From NCBI GenBank assembly GCA_963576785.1, contig OY756143.1:1922001-1986000 (forward strand): a stretch of DNA of 64,000 nt, given 5' to 3'. The stretch comes from Chlorophyllum brunneum (taxonomy: Eukaryota > Basidiomycota > Agaricomycetes > Agaricales > Agaricaceae). Below are positions 47,657-60,264 of the stretch, one piece after another. How positions within the stretch are numbered: the stretch's first letter is position 1; each line of letters begins with the position of its first letter. The notes beneath the pieces were generated by a model. The model had not been told where the DNA came from, ran no database searches, and saw nothing but the letters and a program-made list of their open reading frames with translations. The position numbers and the translations under genes were made by a program.

Positions 47657-49316
47657 GCCTCAGCAGACTTTGTCGGTCCTTGGACTCTGTCTCTACACGT
47701 GTTTATTGGCATCCCTTCGTCTGTTGGTTTTTCGTCTCAATGATCTAATGCCTGTCATGCAATGTCGTGTAATTTTGGAAGATGTTGAATTGTCGTGTGT
47801 ATTAGAAAGTCGATGAAATGTGCAATGTGCATTGAAGTTTTGAATGAGTGAAGTTTTGAATGGTCACTGATCTTATAAGCCTGACCTGATTATCACTTTC
47901 CGGGTCACCGATCCATCTGGCTTCCTCAGCCTCTGATGCTTCAATGCTTCATGCTTCATGCCCCATGTCAGTCAAACCACATGCACACCCCCTCACGCTT
48001 GTGATACCATTTCTAAAAGCGGTTGCTTGTCGCATTCCACTGCGGACCTGACAGGACCCAACCCGAATTCAAGTATCTGTCTGTCTCAAAAAAAAACCCC
48101 CCCTTCTTCTCCTTTCCTTCTTCGATGCCCCCTATGACCTTTCTGGGGTTTTGGACACCACAACTATCCATTGTCGTACTCGGATATTTTGCTCACTTGG
48201 TTTAAAAAATGTATTTGCGCCAACCACTTGTCTGTTTGTGCACTTTGTCGATTTGATACATCTCCAAAAAAAGTTTGCGCGCGGTTTCGCTATGGGAGTT
48301 AGTACTCTATCATGTGGTGGTTTCTTTCCCTCCCGGTCTCGTCCTTCTTCCCCACACCCTGCTCTAAAAGAATGAAGCACTTTTATCGACAGTCGAAGAA
48401 TGCCTCAGGGAATATGACTCATGGCGTGATTTCAGTTTATGTGGACGGGACATACGTCTTTGCGTGTGCCCTCAAGGACCACGAGGTCGATCTCAGGGTG
48501 TTACTTGGTGTTACCCGTTCATGCTTCCCAGTATACATCACCTAGATGTAAGTATGACCTACGTCTCAATATTAACGCTCTTGTTCGACCAGGCACCATA
48601 TTCCGCTTCCTTCAATACAATCCAAGGAAAGTATCGATCATCACGGCGCAAAACTCGACGAACATTATTCCCGATCCGCATATTCTTTTTGAGAGCAGAG
48701 CGACTATTCATAGTCCCTTTCCATTCCGCGGACATCACAAGTCTCGAGGTCTTCTGCCCTTCGCGGGCGTGCTCGGTTCCTATGAGCAGGCGGTAGCGAG
48801 AATAATATGTTCTTCCGACTGAAATAACTTAGCGAAAGGACATGGTCCCGGGGAACGAGTCGCGAGTGTGTACTTCTATTTCGTGCCACCGACGGCTTGA
48901 CCTGTAAAGAGCAATACAATTCTGCTTCCTGTGTTCCGTGGGGGGAGTGCCCAAACTGGCTTAGCAGATATGTTATAGTTCTGAATGAATTAAGGTACAC
49001 CCACAGGTCGATGAAATACAAGGAATACATCTTTGTTATACGCGATGGGACCAACCATCGGAGCCAGACTAGATTTTTGGAATCATCCCGCCTTGGTGTC
49101 TCTGTATATCTGCCCGTCCAGAGATACCCCAAAATGACGGACATGGAGGCCGGGCTCTGGCTTCTCCTTGGCCTTGGCCTGCCATCACCGAAGGCGATCT
49201 TGACTTCCACCCATATCTCAGGGGAATAAACGCCCCTATCAAAGACCGGGTGAATAACCCGGGTGCAAATTTGAACAGACAAAGATGCTGCTCACCCATG
49301 CAAGTCGTCCATTTCA
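47657..49316. other. 1.7-kb region with no supported gene
   Basis: Holds short direct repeats (GAAGTTTTGAATG twice near 47833-47862, and TGCTTCA units near 47937-47960) and an A/C homopolymer run near 48087-48105. A 192-codon minus frame at 48704-49282 and a 127-codon plus frame at 48439-48822 overlap each other and have no family character. I call no gene. Confidence 0.4.
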
Positions 49317-50527
49317 TTAATGACCGATGAGCATCCATTCCACCTCTGCCTCCGACTCTGCACACCGGTCACTTCGACCATCAAGCCGGGAGGAGCTGGC
49401 CCGTCTAGTGCTGCGGCAGCTATTATGGGAACACCCGCCATATCTCCTGCTGTCTCTATTTTCGTAGTTAATCGGGCTGAAACTTCTTCCCCTACTGCTC
49501 CCATCACTATTGCTACTGTAGCGGCCGCGCTGTCTCCCTGGAGTGACGGTATTGTTTTTAGCCTTAGGATTTTTTTAAAAAGATACATGACTTACTCAGT
49601 CTCTTTGTAGCATGCCTCGCTGCAGGCGATCCTTGCAATATATGGCGCTCACGTATCCCCGGCCTTTCGAGCTGTGAATAACCAAACTCATCCCACGACC
49701 GAGCAGGTGCAGGGAACAGGGCATCCAGCAAGACAGCACTGACGTTGAGTTGTCTATGCTATAAAAAAGACAAACCAACAAAGACGTTAAATTTCTCGTA
49801 GAACGAATGTCCAGGAGCTCACCTGCGCAAATTCCAAGAGACGGTCTAGAGGTAAATACTGCGCTTCTTGTCTACTACGGGGATATACTGGTCCCATCTC
49901 GACCAACAAATCTCTGTGTGAGGTATAATCGCTGTAGTACACACTGCTGTGTCTGTTCAGGGGAGGCCTAAGCCGTCCCAACTCCCCGAAGAGGTCACTA
50001 ATTGGAGGTAGGCAAGGTCGAGTGGAAGAGGGGAGATGGGGAATAGGTTGTGAGGGTGAGTGCGGCCGCTGACAACTCAACCGTGTTTGTGCCTTTTCGG
50101 ACAGGTAAGGTGAAGTATTGGCTTTCGAAGGACGTTCTGGTCGTGAGTTAGGTGTAGATTCCGGGGATACTATATATGATAGAGGGTGTGAAACGCCGAG
50201 ATGATGTGTTGGGGCGTATGACAAGTTGGTTGACTGATGCTGTGCCATTGGGCGCGAGTTGTTGCCTTGGCGCGTTGGTGGTTGGGGTGCAGCCAAAGGG
50301 AAATCCGATGAACAGGTGTTTGAATGACTTGGATAGGTTTCGGGGTTGTCGAGAAGTTGGGCTTGGATTGAGAGTGGTGATGGAGATGAATCATTCAACC
50401 AGTAATCGTCTATAGGAGGGACGTAGCCATCCAATGGCGTACACAAAATCGATCGGGGATGTAAATAGCTGGGCTCGGGAGCCATAGAACTTGGGTATTG
50501 GAAAGGAGGTGGTGGTGAAGTATCCAT
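49317..50527 (-). CDS. Tentative Pro/Ser-rich protein of unknown function
   Basis: Exons 50527-49823, 49758-49596 and 49537-49317 splice in frame (introns 64 and 58 nt) to 362 aa with a proper stop. The first 200 residues are rich in Pro, Ser, Tyr and His (MDTSPPPPFQYPSSMAPEP), probably disordered. Later segments are SDLFGELGRLRPPLN, YLPLDRLLEFAQHRQLNVSA, LLDALFPAPARSWDEFGY and an Arg/Ser-rich tail. The composition suits a regulatory or nuclear protein, but no DNA-binding motif is visible. The frame is open upstream of the chosen ATG for at least 14 codons, so an earlier exon may exist. The gene call rests only on frame length and clean splice phases. Confidence 0.42.
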
Positions 50528-51834
50528 GGAGGAATTTATGGGTGAGAAATATTGGGTGTTCTGTGGCAAGACAATGACCGTGGAGCTTCCATTATTCGTG
50601 TGGTGCGGGCCATTTCCTGTCGCGAACGGCAGAGTCCAGAACTCGGATGCATTGTTCCGAAAAGAAAGAAAATTTTATTTTGGGCCAGGATGAATAGTGG
50701 CGTTGCAAGGGGGGAGGATAATGGGCACCTAGGCGTACAAATTAAAGGGTCGAGGGAACCAAATAATGTGGCCCACCCAGAACTGGACGGTGCGCCAAAT
50801 CAGGAATAGCGTCGATTTGTCATGTCAGGGACAATTTTGGTTCGTTCCATGTCCCGTCTCCCGAGTTGTTGGGGGCAGCGAAGTTCGCGGCGGTTTCTGT
50901 CCTTGAAGCTTTGAAGTTGAGTAGCGACAAGGTCTCACCTTGGCACGGGGATCTCAAGGTGTTGTCACTGTCAAAGGCCTTGAAGTTTTCTTTTGATCAG
51001 GGTCGTTCATGACCCGAGTGGGTTTGAGTTCGCAACACGTGCATGACAGTTGCCCAGAGCTCGGAGAGATGCTTGAATTCGCAATATTAGCCCAGAAATG
51101 AGATCAGACTGGATACAGCAGGTGGTTGAACATACATCTCATGTGGGTCGAGTATGGGGACCCGTCCGGGAACAGTGCGCTGCACGCAAATCGGAATGTC
51201 CACTGTATTTCTGGCAATAGCGACTGAAGCTTTGAGGTGGCTTGAAATTTGATCATACCCTTATAACGACGCGGATTAGGGGCATGTATCAACCTGGGAT
51301 ACGGGAGTCGGTTTGGTCGCAAAAGAGGATAAAATCTGAAAGCCTGGAAAGCGATAGGAGCGGATGTACACATCCGCGGCAAGGGCAGACTGCTGGAGAT
51401 TTGTTTGGAGCTCGAAGTAGTCCAAGTAGACAGTAGTTATCCAATCGCATGATGCGTGCAGCCAAGAGGTCACTGCTTCCAATCAAATTTCCGGGCCAAA
51501 ACCAGGCTCCCAAGCCATACAAGAGGGGGAATTGGTGTCAACGGGGGTGGAGGGGCTGGGCCAAAGGCAAACAACGGAAATAACCCTCGAAAACATGGTG
51601 AGAATTACCGTGAGAATGGTCCCCAATCCAGGACTGACGGCGCTGAGTTGGCCATAGAACTGTATCTCAGAAATCGGAATTTAGTCGTTAACCGTACACC
51701 CAGAATGTGTGTATACATGTAATTAATGAAGTGACCCGAGCTACTTGTACAGGGTGTTGAGCGAGGTCCTGAGCTACAGAAAGTGCCCTCCGGCATTGGT
51801 CTGCTTCGATATATGTGTGATAATTCGAGGTTGG
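50528..51834. other. 1.3-kb region with no supported gene
   Basis: Only short overlapping frames. The part next to 50527 may contain a missed first exon of the tentative Pro/Ser-rich gene. Confidence 0.4.
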
Positions 51835-52570
51835 CTAATTACCTCTCCCTTTCTTTGGGGCAGGGATAAGAGCAAGAAGACCAAAAACGAGAGCATACAA
51901 AGCGCTCGCTAAAGTGAACATTAGTGCTTAAAGAATCCATAGCCAGAAACTGGTAGCTTACCACCGACGAATCCTCGAATGTACCCTAGGTCAGACCATT
52001 TGCTTAGTACTACCGAGTGTAGGAGCCAGCCAAAAATAATTGTGGCTGTTAGGGCCTAACAGTTTGTCAGTTAAGCTATGTTGACAAAGACTTTCGAGAT
52101 TTACGGGGATTATGGTGGACAATGAACCTGATTGTCGCCATGTGCGCCACTGTCGGGGAGTGTCAGATATTCGGCAAGTAGCTTTGTAATAGATCAAGCC
52201 TTGCGTACGTCGGGATGCTCGCCTCTCCGGTATATCAGGAAAATCATGTAAAGAAAAAGAGCGACCATCGCTAAAGTATTGCCGAAAGCAGCCAAGGCGA
52301 TCGTACTGAACAGGCCAATCTGTCGTCAATGGCCGTATATCCATGAGGTATTTGTCCACACCTTCGCCAAGAACCATCTTGGGATTGTAGTATCGCCAAG
52401 AATTTGTCTAAGGTTCCCAAATAATAAGTGACAGAGGCACCGGGTACGATGAGTTTGAGCTGGCGAATGGCGTTCCTTGTCCAGGGGGGTTGTCGGATAT
52501 TTCTAGTGGGGGAACGTGATTTCGATCTTTTCCGAGTCTTTGTAGGCGCCGCAGTGGGTCGTTCAGGCAT
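51835..52570 (-). CDS. Small multi-pass membrane protein, unknown function
   Basis: Exons 52570-52362, 52305-52209, 52149-52105, 52055-51962 and 51908-51835 splice in frame to 172 aa. The N-terminus is basic and Ser/Arg-rich (TKTRKRSKSRSPTRN). Hydrophobic segments follow: KLIVPGASVTYYLGTLDKFL, TIALAAFGNTLAMVALFLYM with IFLIYRRGEHP, ALTATIIFGWLLHSVVL and SALYALVFGLLALIPAP, ending in KKGRGN. This is four likely membrane helices with conserved-looking loops (WRTWRQSGSLSTIIP, KWSDLGYIRGFVG). It looks like a fungal integral membrane family of unknown role. The last, short exons are easily missed without splicing. A second reading near 52385 (NPKMVLGEG) is out of frame, and I did not need a frameshift to explain the gene. 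Confidence 0.75.
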
Positions 52571-52870
52571 AGCAAGTGATCGGAGGGCGCGAGTAGGGTG
52601 AATATACTAGGTCAGATGGAGATAGAACTAGGTCATGGGTGCAAGTATACAAGAAGACGTCCAAGCAACGCCAACCTGTTCCAGCATGGCATGTCCACTG
52701 CAAGAATCACATGCAATTCTTCCCACGTGACGAATAAGATAACGAAAATATAACCAAACACGAGATACACAATAGATGTAAAGGAGACATCCACACAAAG
52801 CTCTAGAGTTTTGATCTAGCACCAGGCTCTTCAGATACCTTCACGACTCTGAGAAGGGTCAGCTTATGTG
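52571..52870. other. 300-bp intergenic between membrane-protein gene and reductase
   Basis: Both neighbours are on the minus strand; no gene recognised. Likely reductase 3' UTR plus promoter of the membrane-protein gene. Confidence 0.45.
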
Positions 52871-54211
52871 CTATGCCAGCGAAGCGTTGACATACAGCTT
52901 GCCAGTATTACCACCCGAGAAAAGCATGGGCAGGGCTTTGGGAGCTTGCTCGATACCACCCTTGACAACATGGAAACGTCGCTTAATCTTACCGCTGGAA
53001 AGCCCTTTGCCTATCTCTGCGAGAGCGACAGGATAATCCTTGGCATAATCAAAACTAGAACACGATTTGACAAACGATGTGGTAAAAGAAAGGAAAGTAC
53101 CCACACGATGAAGCCTTGCATCTTAGCACGCTGGGAGATGAGGTTGAGGTATGCCTGGAGACCTTTCGGCTTCGTCGAGTCTTGAAAAACCGCTCTTGAG
53201 AAAAGTATTCCAGTTCACGAATGTGTAATACTCACTGTACGCAGAGATGGCACCTGTACCTGCATCAGCGATCCCGTTTCAAGATGATCAACGAGAACTC
53301 ACCGCAGAGAATTATCCGTGCATCCTTGTTCAATCTCATCAACATGAAATCCAGAATGTCCCCACCGACATTGTCAAAGTACACATCCAGGTACCCCACA
53401 TTCTCCTTGAAATCTTGCAAGAACGTTGGACTCTTGTAATTGAAGGCCCTCTCGACACCAATTTCCCTTTCTAGCCATTCGCATTTGTCTGGTGAACCGG
53501 CGATGGCATAGACTTTTGCTCCAGCGGCTTTGCCGAGTTGGCACGCTACAACACCAACCGAACCTGCTGCACCAGACACAACGAGCTTCTCTCCAGGCTT
53601 TATTTCGCCAATTCTCTTGAGCCCGAAGTAGGCAGTAAGACCGGAGATGCCCAGCGTATTGAGGTAGTCCAGGGCTTGGATGCCCGGGTAAAGTCTACAT
53701 CCTGCTGAGCACGAGGATGAGCGTCAAACTAGCTCACGTACTCGAGCTTTTCAATCAATTTATCGGGGACAACTGCGTACTCAGTCATGCCTACGAAGCG
53801 TTGTTAGTTTACAGAAGCTGTTTTCAACAGGTTGAACCTCCCTACCCCATACACCAGAAACATGATCCCCGGCCTTGAACTTGCTCTCTTCTCCCGCAGC
53901 GATAACAACACCTATTCCTAATGCCCTCATAACCTATCACAGTTTCATCAAGCTGGACTGGCAAAGAGGAGACATCCATAATCTGAACTCACTTCACCAA
54001 TCTGTACAGGTGGCAGGTAGCTTCGGGTGTCACGAACATATCCCCTCATGGCAGGGTCAAGTGAAATCCATGTACATTGTACAAGGGCCTGCTGCTTTCC
54101 AGGCTTGCCCAATGAAGCGAACGGAAGGACCTCTGTGCGGAAAGTGTCTGGCTCAAAGTCACCGACAGGTCGCGAGTTGAGTACGATGCGTTTGTAGGAC
54201 TGGGGCGCCAT
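52871..54211 (-). CDS. NADP-dependent alkenal/leukotriene B4-type reductase (MDR superfamily)
   Basis: Reduces activated double bonds such as alpha,beta-unsaturated aldehydes or ketones using NADPH; cytosolic. Seven exons give 347 aa, the usual family length. Features in order: SYKRIVLNSRPVGDFEPDTF; WISLDPAMRGYVRDTRSYLPPVQIGEV; FKAGDHVSGVWGMTEYAVV; GISGLTAYFGL; the nucleotide-binding SGAAGSVGVVACQLGK; VYFDNVGGDILDFMLMRL; LISQRAKMQGFIVFDY. The C-terminus is GGNTGKLYVNASLA. Catalytic zinc ligands are absent, as in prostaglandin-reductase-like members. Introns are 43-59 nt. ATG 54211 is chosen over the upstream TTG because it opens the family start MAPQSYKR. The natural substrate is unknown. Confidence 0.92.
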
Positions 54212-54531
54212 GATGTTCAATAAAGTCGGTGCGCTGGGTGCGAAAGGAAGTTGATATATCGTCAGTAATGCTCATGTAGGTGTGGTGCATCAGGGGCGGG
54301 GGAAAGATGTCGCCGATGTGATGATGGTAGCTTGGACGGCACCCGGCCTCTTTGTTGCCGGTCCCTGGACTTTCATTATGAGGACTGTAGCTGAGGTTTA
54401 AACAACGGACAGTGTGCAGTAACTTGGTAAACAACTAGATTGTGTTCATATGCTAATCGAACTGAAATCAATATAAGGACACCCTTTGACGTGTCTGGGA
54501 AAATAATAGAACCTCTATCCACCCAACCTCA
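54212..54531. other. Intergenic between MIP gene and reductase
   Basis: No gene seen; probably the reductase promoter and the 3' end of the aquaporin-like gene. Confidence 0.45.
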
Positions 54532-55973
54532 CTATACCACCGCCGTTTTCGAGAGCCGTCCCCTCAGATCGACCGACGACACAGTATCAGTGCTGTGACT
54601 CTTCTCAACGTCACCAACGTCACCAACTGTATCCCTCTTCTCGTTAGCATCCCTCAACCGATTCGACATAAGCCTGATGTGCTCCAAAGTCTCTAGATTC
54701 ACCACTCTCCGTGAATCGATCATAAACACCTCGTAAAGGAACACAGCAACTATCATAGCGGCGATGTTTGTCAGACATGTAATCGCCGCAAACCGCCCAG
54801 CCGACGCTAGACAAAAATAACATTAGTATGCAGTTTCATGTTGGCATTCGCCTGTTAATGAGCAGCTGCATACCGCGCATCCCCCAGATAGTCATGGCCC
54901 ACAAGCGACCGCCGAGGTCGCGAGAAGTGTTCAGAATGGCACCGAAACTCCAGATGGATACACCACTGGGAGACGTTTTCAGATTAACTCGAGCAAATAG
55001 GTGAGTATGAGCTCAACGTACTATGCAAATGCCACCACCCAAACAGACATCCTAGGCGTCACCAGGGTGTTGCTAGGATCCATCACAGCCCAGTACACAG
55101 TACAAGCACCAAGACTCTATCGCAACATAAATCTCACTCCAGCACGCTGATATTCTCGATCGGGACTCACCGCAAGGAATTCGTTCAACCATGCGCCCCA
55201 GTATGTTTGGCCCGGAGGCAGATAGAATGCAAATATACCGCTCGGGCCCGCAGTGGTGAATTGTAGTTCGTCTAAAACACCTTGCACCCGCATTGTCTCT
55301 TCGACCTGGTTGAAGAGAAAGAGATACTGGTAATAGACGGCCATGCAAGCGAGGTATCCACCTAGAACCTGGATGAAGATATAGCTTTTGGATCGGCCTC
55401 GCACGTCAGTTTCTTTCCTGAGTTCAATATGTGCCTGTGATACATACAATGGTGCTTTGCGTGTGGGGAAATTCCGGAAAAGAGTATGCGCAACTGTGAT
55501 GCCTGGATTGTAGTGTCCCGCTGATACCGTCCCAGATATTGAGACGCAGCTGATGATGCCAAAAGCAACAGCGAAACCAATTTGTATCGGACCCGCTATT
55601 CGAGAAGTGTGAGTCGTCCATCATTCCCTCTTTGTTAGCTCAAAGACGACATACATGCAAAGGTTGGTTGTTTGTTAACGATGGCATTCATCTGACTGAC
55701 GGCAGAACCGATACCTGTTATTCACTTCAGGTCCATGTTAAGCCCGGTTTGCGAAAGACGTACCCAGATATGAATAAATAAAGCACCCAATCTTCTTGCG
55801 GGTTAGTCACCGTTGTCATGGAAGAATCCTAGCAGCACTCATACCAATTCTGCCCACAATTCCATCAGAAAAGGTGTGATCTTGTACTGGTTCCGTCGCT
55901 CTTCTAGTGCGTTGAGCCAGCGAGGTCGATGGAGGATTTCGACAAGGTGAACTGGGCCTGGGGCATCTTGCAT
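54532..55973 (-). CDS. Aquaporin-like channel (MIP family), copy 1
   Basis: Eight exons give 347 aa (one residue fewer with the alternative first acceptor). MQDAPGPVHLVEILHRP opens a cytosolic N-terminus. Six hydrophobic segments follow, including GCFIYSYLGIGSAV, QIGFAVAFGIISCVSISGT, QVLGGYLACMAVYYQYL and AAITCLTNIAAMIVAVFLYE. The first pore box is SAGHYNPGITVA (NPG, not NPA). The second is AILNTSRDLGGRLWAMTIWG (NTS, not NPA), with the conserved Arg-Asp kept. The C-terminal tail is hydrophilic, about 55 residues. MIP proteins pass water, glycerol or other small solutes. With both boxes altered the substrate cannot be predicted. Exon count and intron positions match copy 2 about 4.3 kb away, so the two are duplicates. 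Confidence 0.88.
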
Positions 55974-58842
55974 CGTCATCTTCAACCTGGACCTGAAGAC
56001 GCGTGGAGAGGTTGGACTGATGGTGCCGGGCCTTTTTATCTGGAATTTCCGGTGTTTGTGGCAGAATCGAAGATCCCTGAGTTTGACCCGTGATGTCGCA
56101 TATCACTCTCTTGCTCCGTCTGGTGTGGTCAGAGGATATGGGCGGGCTCCGACGTGGCTTACCTGGCATCTGAGATGACGGGTACCAATGCTGTTGCCAT
56201 CCCACTCGGTGACTTCTTCGTGTCTTCTTGATAAAGAATGCAATGTGGCCATCCAGGACCGCCCTGACAGGGTGAGACGCTTCTGGTCGAATTGAGAAGC
56301 TCAATTTCCACTGGTTGCCAAACTGGCCACCAACCGCTCTCCTGAAGGGCATCCAATGTGGATCTTCGTCCGATATTGTAGGAATACTGCGATAGAACTC
56401 CGTAGAACTGCATGGGCCAGTTCTTGGGTTGAAAACACGTATTGGATCTTGCCAAGCATTTCTCAGGTGCGCACGTCGCTAATCATTAATCAATTAGAAT
56501 ACCTTTCGCGTACCTCAGCTATTTTTAGAGTGACGTCGAGTAATTTAAGACAATTGAGTTCCACTTGTGTTACTCGAAAGTCCAACCCAAAATGCAGGTT
56601 CTACATGGCACTCACCCATGCATCTACGTTTCTGTGGTCTCTGATTATCTTTGCTCTACTATTTCAGACGACACGAATCACAACCCTTTGCTTGAAAGTA
56701 AACGGACCACACGAGAAAGGGTGGAGGACCAACTGGGGTAATATGGATGTAGCATGTGGATGCTGGTTAAGAAATGACAGAAATTGACCGTCAGTGATGG
56801 TATACTGATACCCGACGAGTGACAGTACTGGATTTTATATTCCACAAACAATGAACCTTATGTCCTCTCACCTGAAGAGTATTTTCCTATTCGAACGGAG
56901 CATGCAACCAACCATTGGGAGATAATTTCACCGACAAACCTCAACAATTGAGATAGGCAATGTTGCACATCTGAATCATCGCGGATTCAGGAACATTCTA
57001 TCATGACTCGAGTATAGCCCGCATTGAGATGTATCCATGAGGACATCCAAAACCATAAAGTAGCATCTCGGAAACGCTACTGTAAAAACATTATTGGGAT
57101 CTTTAGTGGCACCTTAACAGCAGAAAATCGGTCGCACTCCTTCGCCTGAGTTGGTTGTGAGCTTCGGGCACGGCAATAGAAACATATGTGTGCGCATCGC
57201 CTTTCCGCAGGATTGTGACCCACAAATGTCTCCGATACCCCTCACTGATTTTAAGCGCCACATGTACAATAACAACCCCTGGATTCCCTGCGGATCGATA
57301 AGCATACTTGAGGCCCGGGGCCTGAGGTTTTGAGGGAGGAGCGCCTATGCGAAAACTGAGACAAACGGGGGTACTATTAAAATGACCACATTATTTGATG
57401 AAATTAATCGAAGACGACAAACGCATCTACGCGTCGTTCAAGTGCATTTATGCCCATTCGCACATCGAATCCACCTCCACGTTCCCATTTCTAGAAGACC
57501 CTTGTGGGAGAAGCAGCACAAGCTTGAGCTGAAATGCCCCGCAGCACAGTTGCGGCGCTTCCTCCGATGGCGAGGGTGATTCCATACCCCCACCCGGATC
57601 CCGTTTAAGGGAGTGCTCAATCACGTCAGTACTTCAGTCATGCGACCCACGTACCTTCAGCGCTCATGGAGCCTAGGGTGATTATTTTCTGTGCCTTGAT
57701 AGGTCAGTACCAGTTAGTGCTCGAAGAGCGTGGGTAGGAGATCCTTATTTTAGGCTCGACACCGCGGACCTGGTGGAAGCACGGCCATTCTGTACTTAGA
57801 CAGGAATCTGGGGTCGCGTACTTCGGTCCCCCTTCAATAGACAAAAGTTCCGTGTATTTCCCGCGGCGCCCTGCTCTCAGTGAAGCCGCCACCTCTGGCG
57901 GTGGTAGTTTACACATTCATGGTAACGTGCGATCACACTATCGACCAAAACAGCTGCCTACTTTTTCTCCCGCATCAGACGTGTTAAATTTGCAATTTTT
58001 GTGCGAAATTCAAATTATGTGCTATCTTCTCGGCGTGATAGACTTTTGAGTTAATTTTAACAAGTCCTCACAACTAGCGAAGAATGGATAGTGCAGTCGC
58101 GAAGGCCCCCAATCAAACACTGGATATGGCGGTATGCTGGATCCGAAACTCTGATTTTTCGTCCTCCCACGATTAGGCCCTTCCGAATGGGATTATCAGA
58201 AGCCTGGTGTAGCAGCGGCGCCAATTTTTTGCTGATTCTAGGCTTGTATTTTCATGAGGACAAAAATAGGTTTCGTGGATGGGTCATGCGGACACCCCTG
58301 CAAAATACATGGTTATAGTGCTGCAGCCAGTTTCCAATAAAACAGTGCCCAACGGCTAGGTTCAAGTTCGGACGAATCGTGCCCAGTGCAGCTCCTGGCA
58401 GCGGCGACGAGACCCAAGTTCAGCCTTCCCAAGCATAGTAACGTGTTGGAAGCTCGGGTGACGGGCTGTGCACAAACCCTCGCTAGTCGGTGTGTCAATA
58501 ACGACCCAGTAACTTTACACCAGTCACCAGCGGTGATCTATAAGGGGATTTCTCCATGTACCCGGATGCAGAAGCAACATGTCAGTCATGTCAGCAAGGG
58601 TTCGACAGATTTCAGCAAAACCTTTCGTACTCGTGTAAGTTCTCCTTGTCACTTTGACACGGAGCCCTTACACCCCCAGATTTCATCAAAGTGATTATGG
58701 CAGCGGAGTTCTGCTCTCCCAGACGAGAGAAAGTGCATAAATGTGTTTTTGTGGGTGTGTTTATAATCGTTCGAAGTTACCGAAGGCACACACTAGTTCC
58801 GTTACTATCATTCAACCCTTAACGGCGAGCCCAGCAAGTCAT
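55974..58842. other. 2.9-kb spacer between the two aquaporin-like genes
   Basis: No gene or recognisable pseudogene found. Frames such as 55816-56352 (-) are out-of-frame extensions over the copy 1 first exon. It must contain the copy 1 promoter. I see no transposon ends or tandem repeats that would explain the spacer. Confidence 0.4.
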
Positions 58843-60264
58843 TCATTTCTGGTGTCGAGTCTCGACTGCAACTTCGTAGGCTTCAATACTCCCTTTACCG
58901 GAGCCCTGACTGGAGTCACGACCCTTTTCAAGGGTGTTGGAGTCGGGTACGGGCTCGCTTTGTTCGGAGAGTCGTCTGTTACCGTGAGCGATATGCGCAT
59001 GTTCTAGGGCCTGGGGTGTAAGAAGGTTGTCCGAGTCAACGAGGAACATTTCATAGAGAGTGACGGCGAAAATGGTGGCCGGAATGTTAGTAAGAGCGGC
59101 GATGGCAGCGTAGCGGCCTCCAGCAGCTGCGAACGTCAGCTCAGTGTTTTACTATTTGAAATGTGTACCCAGTAGTTGCATACCTTCGGTGCCCCAGATT
59201 GACATGGCCCAGAATCGTCCTCCAAGATCACGAGCAGTGTTCAGTGCAATTCCAGGTACGGCAAAGCTCCAAATAACAGCGGTACTATGTATTCCCGTTG
59301 TCAATATCTGGGGGTAGTTGACGACACATCGCTTACTATGAGAGGGAAACACAGATGGCGCCCATGCTGGGTGGGATAACGAGGTTGGTGGGATCAAGGG
59401 AAGCCCAGATCACAAGTGCGACGAAAAACGACTTCATACCGTAGTTAATCGTTGCGGGCGGAATGAGATAGAGAGTGAACTCACGCCAACAAATTCATTG
59501 AGAAAGATGGTTCCGAGACCCATCTGGGGTGGCCGGTACAGAGCGAAGGCTCCTGGGGGGCCATTTGGGGTGAACATGAGTGCTTCCTGGCCAGCTGCAG
59601 TCAAGCCCTCAACCATTTCCTCCACAAAGGGTCTCCACTGATAGTAGACGAGCATGCAAGCGATATATCCACCGAAGATCTGGGATATGATGTACCTGGC
59701 CGGGCGTCAGTTGCGGGCCGACAGTGTGACAAAGAACAGGACTTGACCTTATTGCTTTCGGGATGGGGAAGCCACGATAGATGACCTGGACGATTGTGAC
59801 CGAGGGGTTGAAGTGACCACCAGATGTGCCTGCAGCGACTCCGAGAGCAAATAAGATACCGAGCCCATAGGCAAATCCAACCTGGAATATCGCTGAAAGT
59901 CATAAATCAGTAAACTCAGAGAATACAAAGTCGTCGTTGCCACCCACAGGAAATTCCCTCCTGCTTTGTGAGACCTCCAAGTACGAATCCAACCGCTGAA
60001 CCGACACCTGAACAAAAGGATAAGGCCGAAGGGGAGTTTGTCAGTGAGGCCGACTCACCAGGAAACACATAGAGAAAGACCCCAAGCTAGAGAAACACGT
60101 TAACCCGCTTACACATATAACAGAGGTGATTGGTGACTAACTGCTTCTGCGAAACATTCCATCAACCAATGAACCTCCTTACGATTACGTTGTTTTTCCC
60201 ATAATGTAAGAAAGCCTCGTCGCTTTCTAACGTCGCCAAGGTATACAATGGGTATGCGGTTCAT
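58843..60264 (-). CDS. Aquaporin-like channel (MIP family), copy 2
   Basis: Eight exons give 348 aa. The start is MNRIPIVYLGDVRKRR. Segments in order: WLMECFAEALGVFLYVFPG, FQVGFAYGLGILFALGVAAG, IISQIFGGYIACMLVYYQW, FFVALVIWASLDPTNLVIP, AVIWSFAVPGIALN and AAIAALTNIPATIFAVTLYE. The pore boxes are SGGHFNPSVTIVQ (NPS) and ALNTARDLGGRFWAMSIWG (NTA). The loop TPNGPPGAFALYRPPQMGLG parallels the TTAGPSGIFAFYLPPGQTYWG loop of copy 1. The C-terminal tail is hydrophilic and longer than the transport core needs. Same strand, same exon number and equivalent intron phases as copy 1, with clearly diverged sequence, indicate an old tandem duplication. Confidence 0.88.

Noticed and set aside
48704..49282. 192-codon minus frame
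   Set aside because: Composition is irregular, there is no motif, and overlapping plus-strand frames are equally long. No splice sites join it to anything.
52355..52400. Apparent 1-nt frameshift in the small membrane protein (NPKMVLGEG in another frame)
   Set aside because: A 56-nt intron from 52361 to 52306 gives a full in-frame protein without any frameshift, so a pseudogene call is not needed.
56159..56455. Possible remnant of a third aquaporin-like copy upstream of copy 1
   Set aside because: The translated frames contain no MIP motif on either strand.
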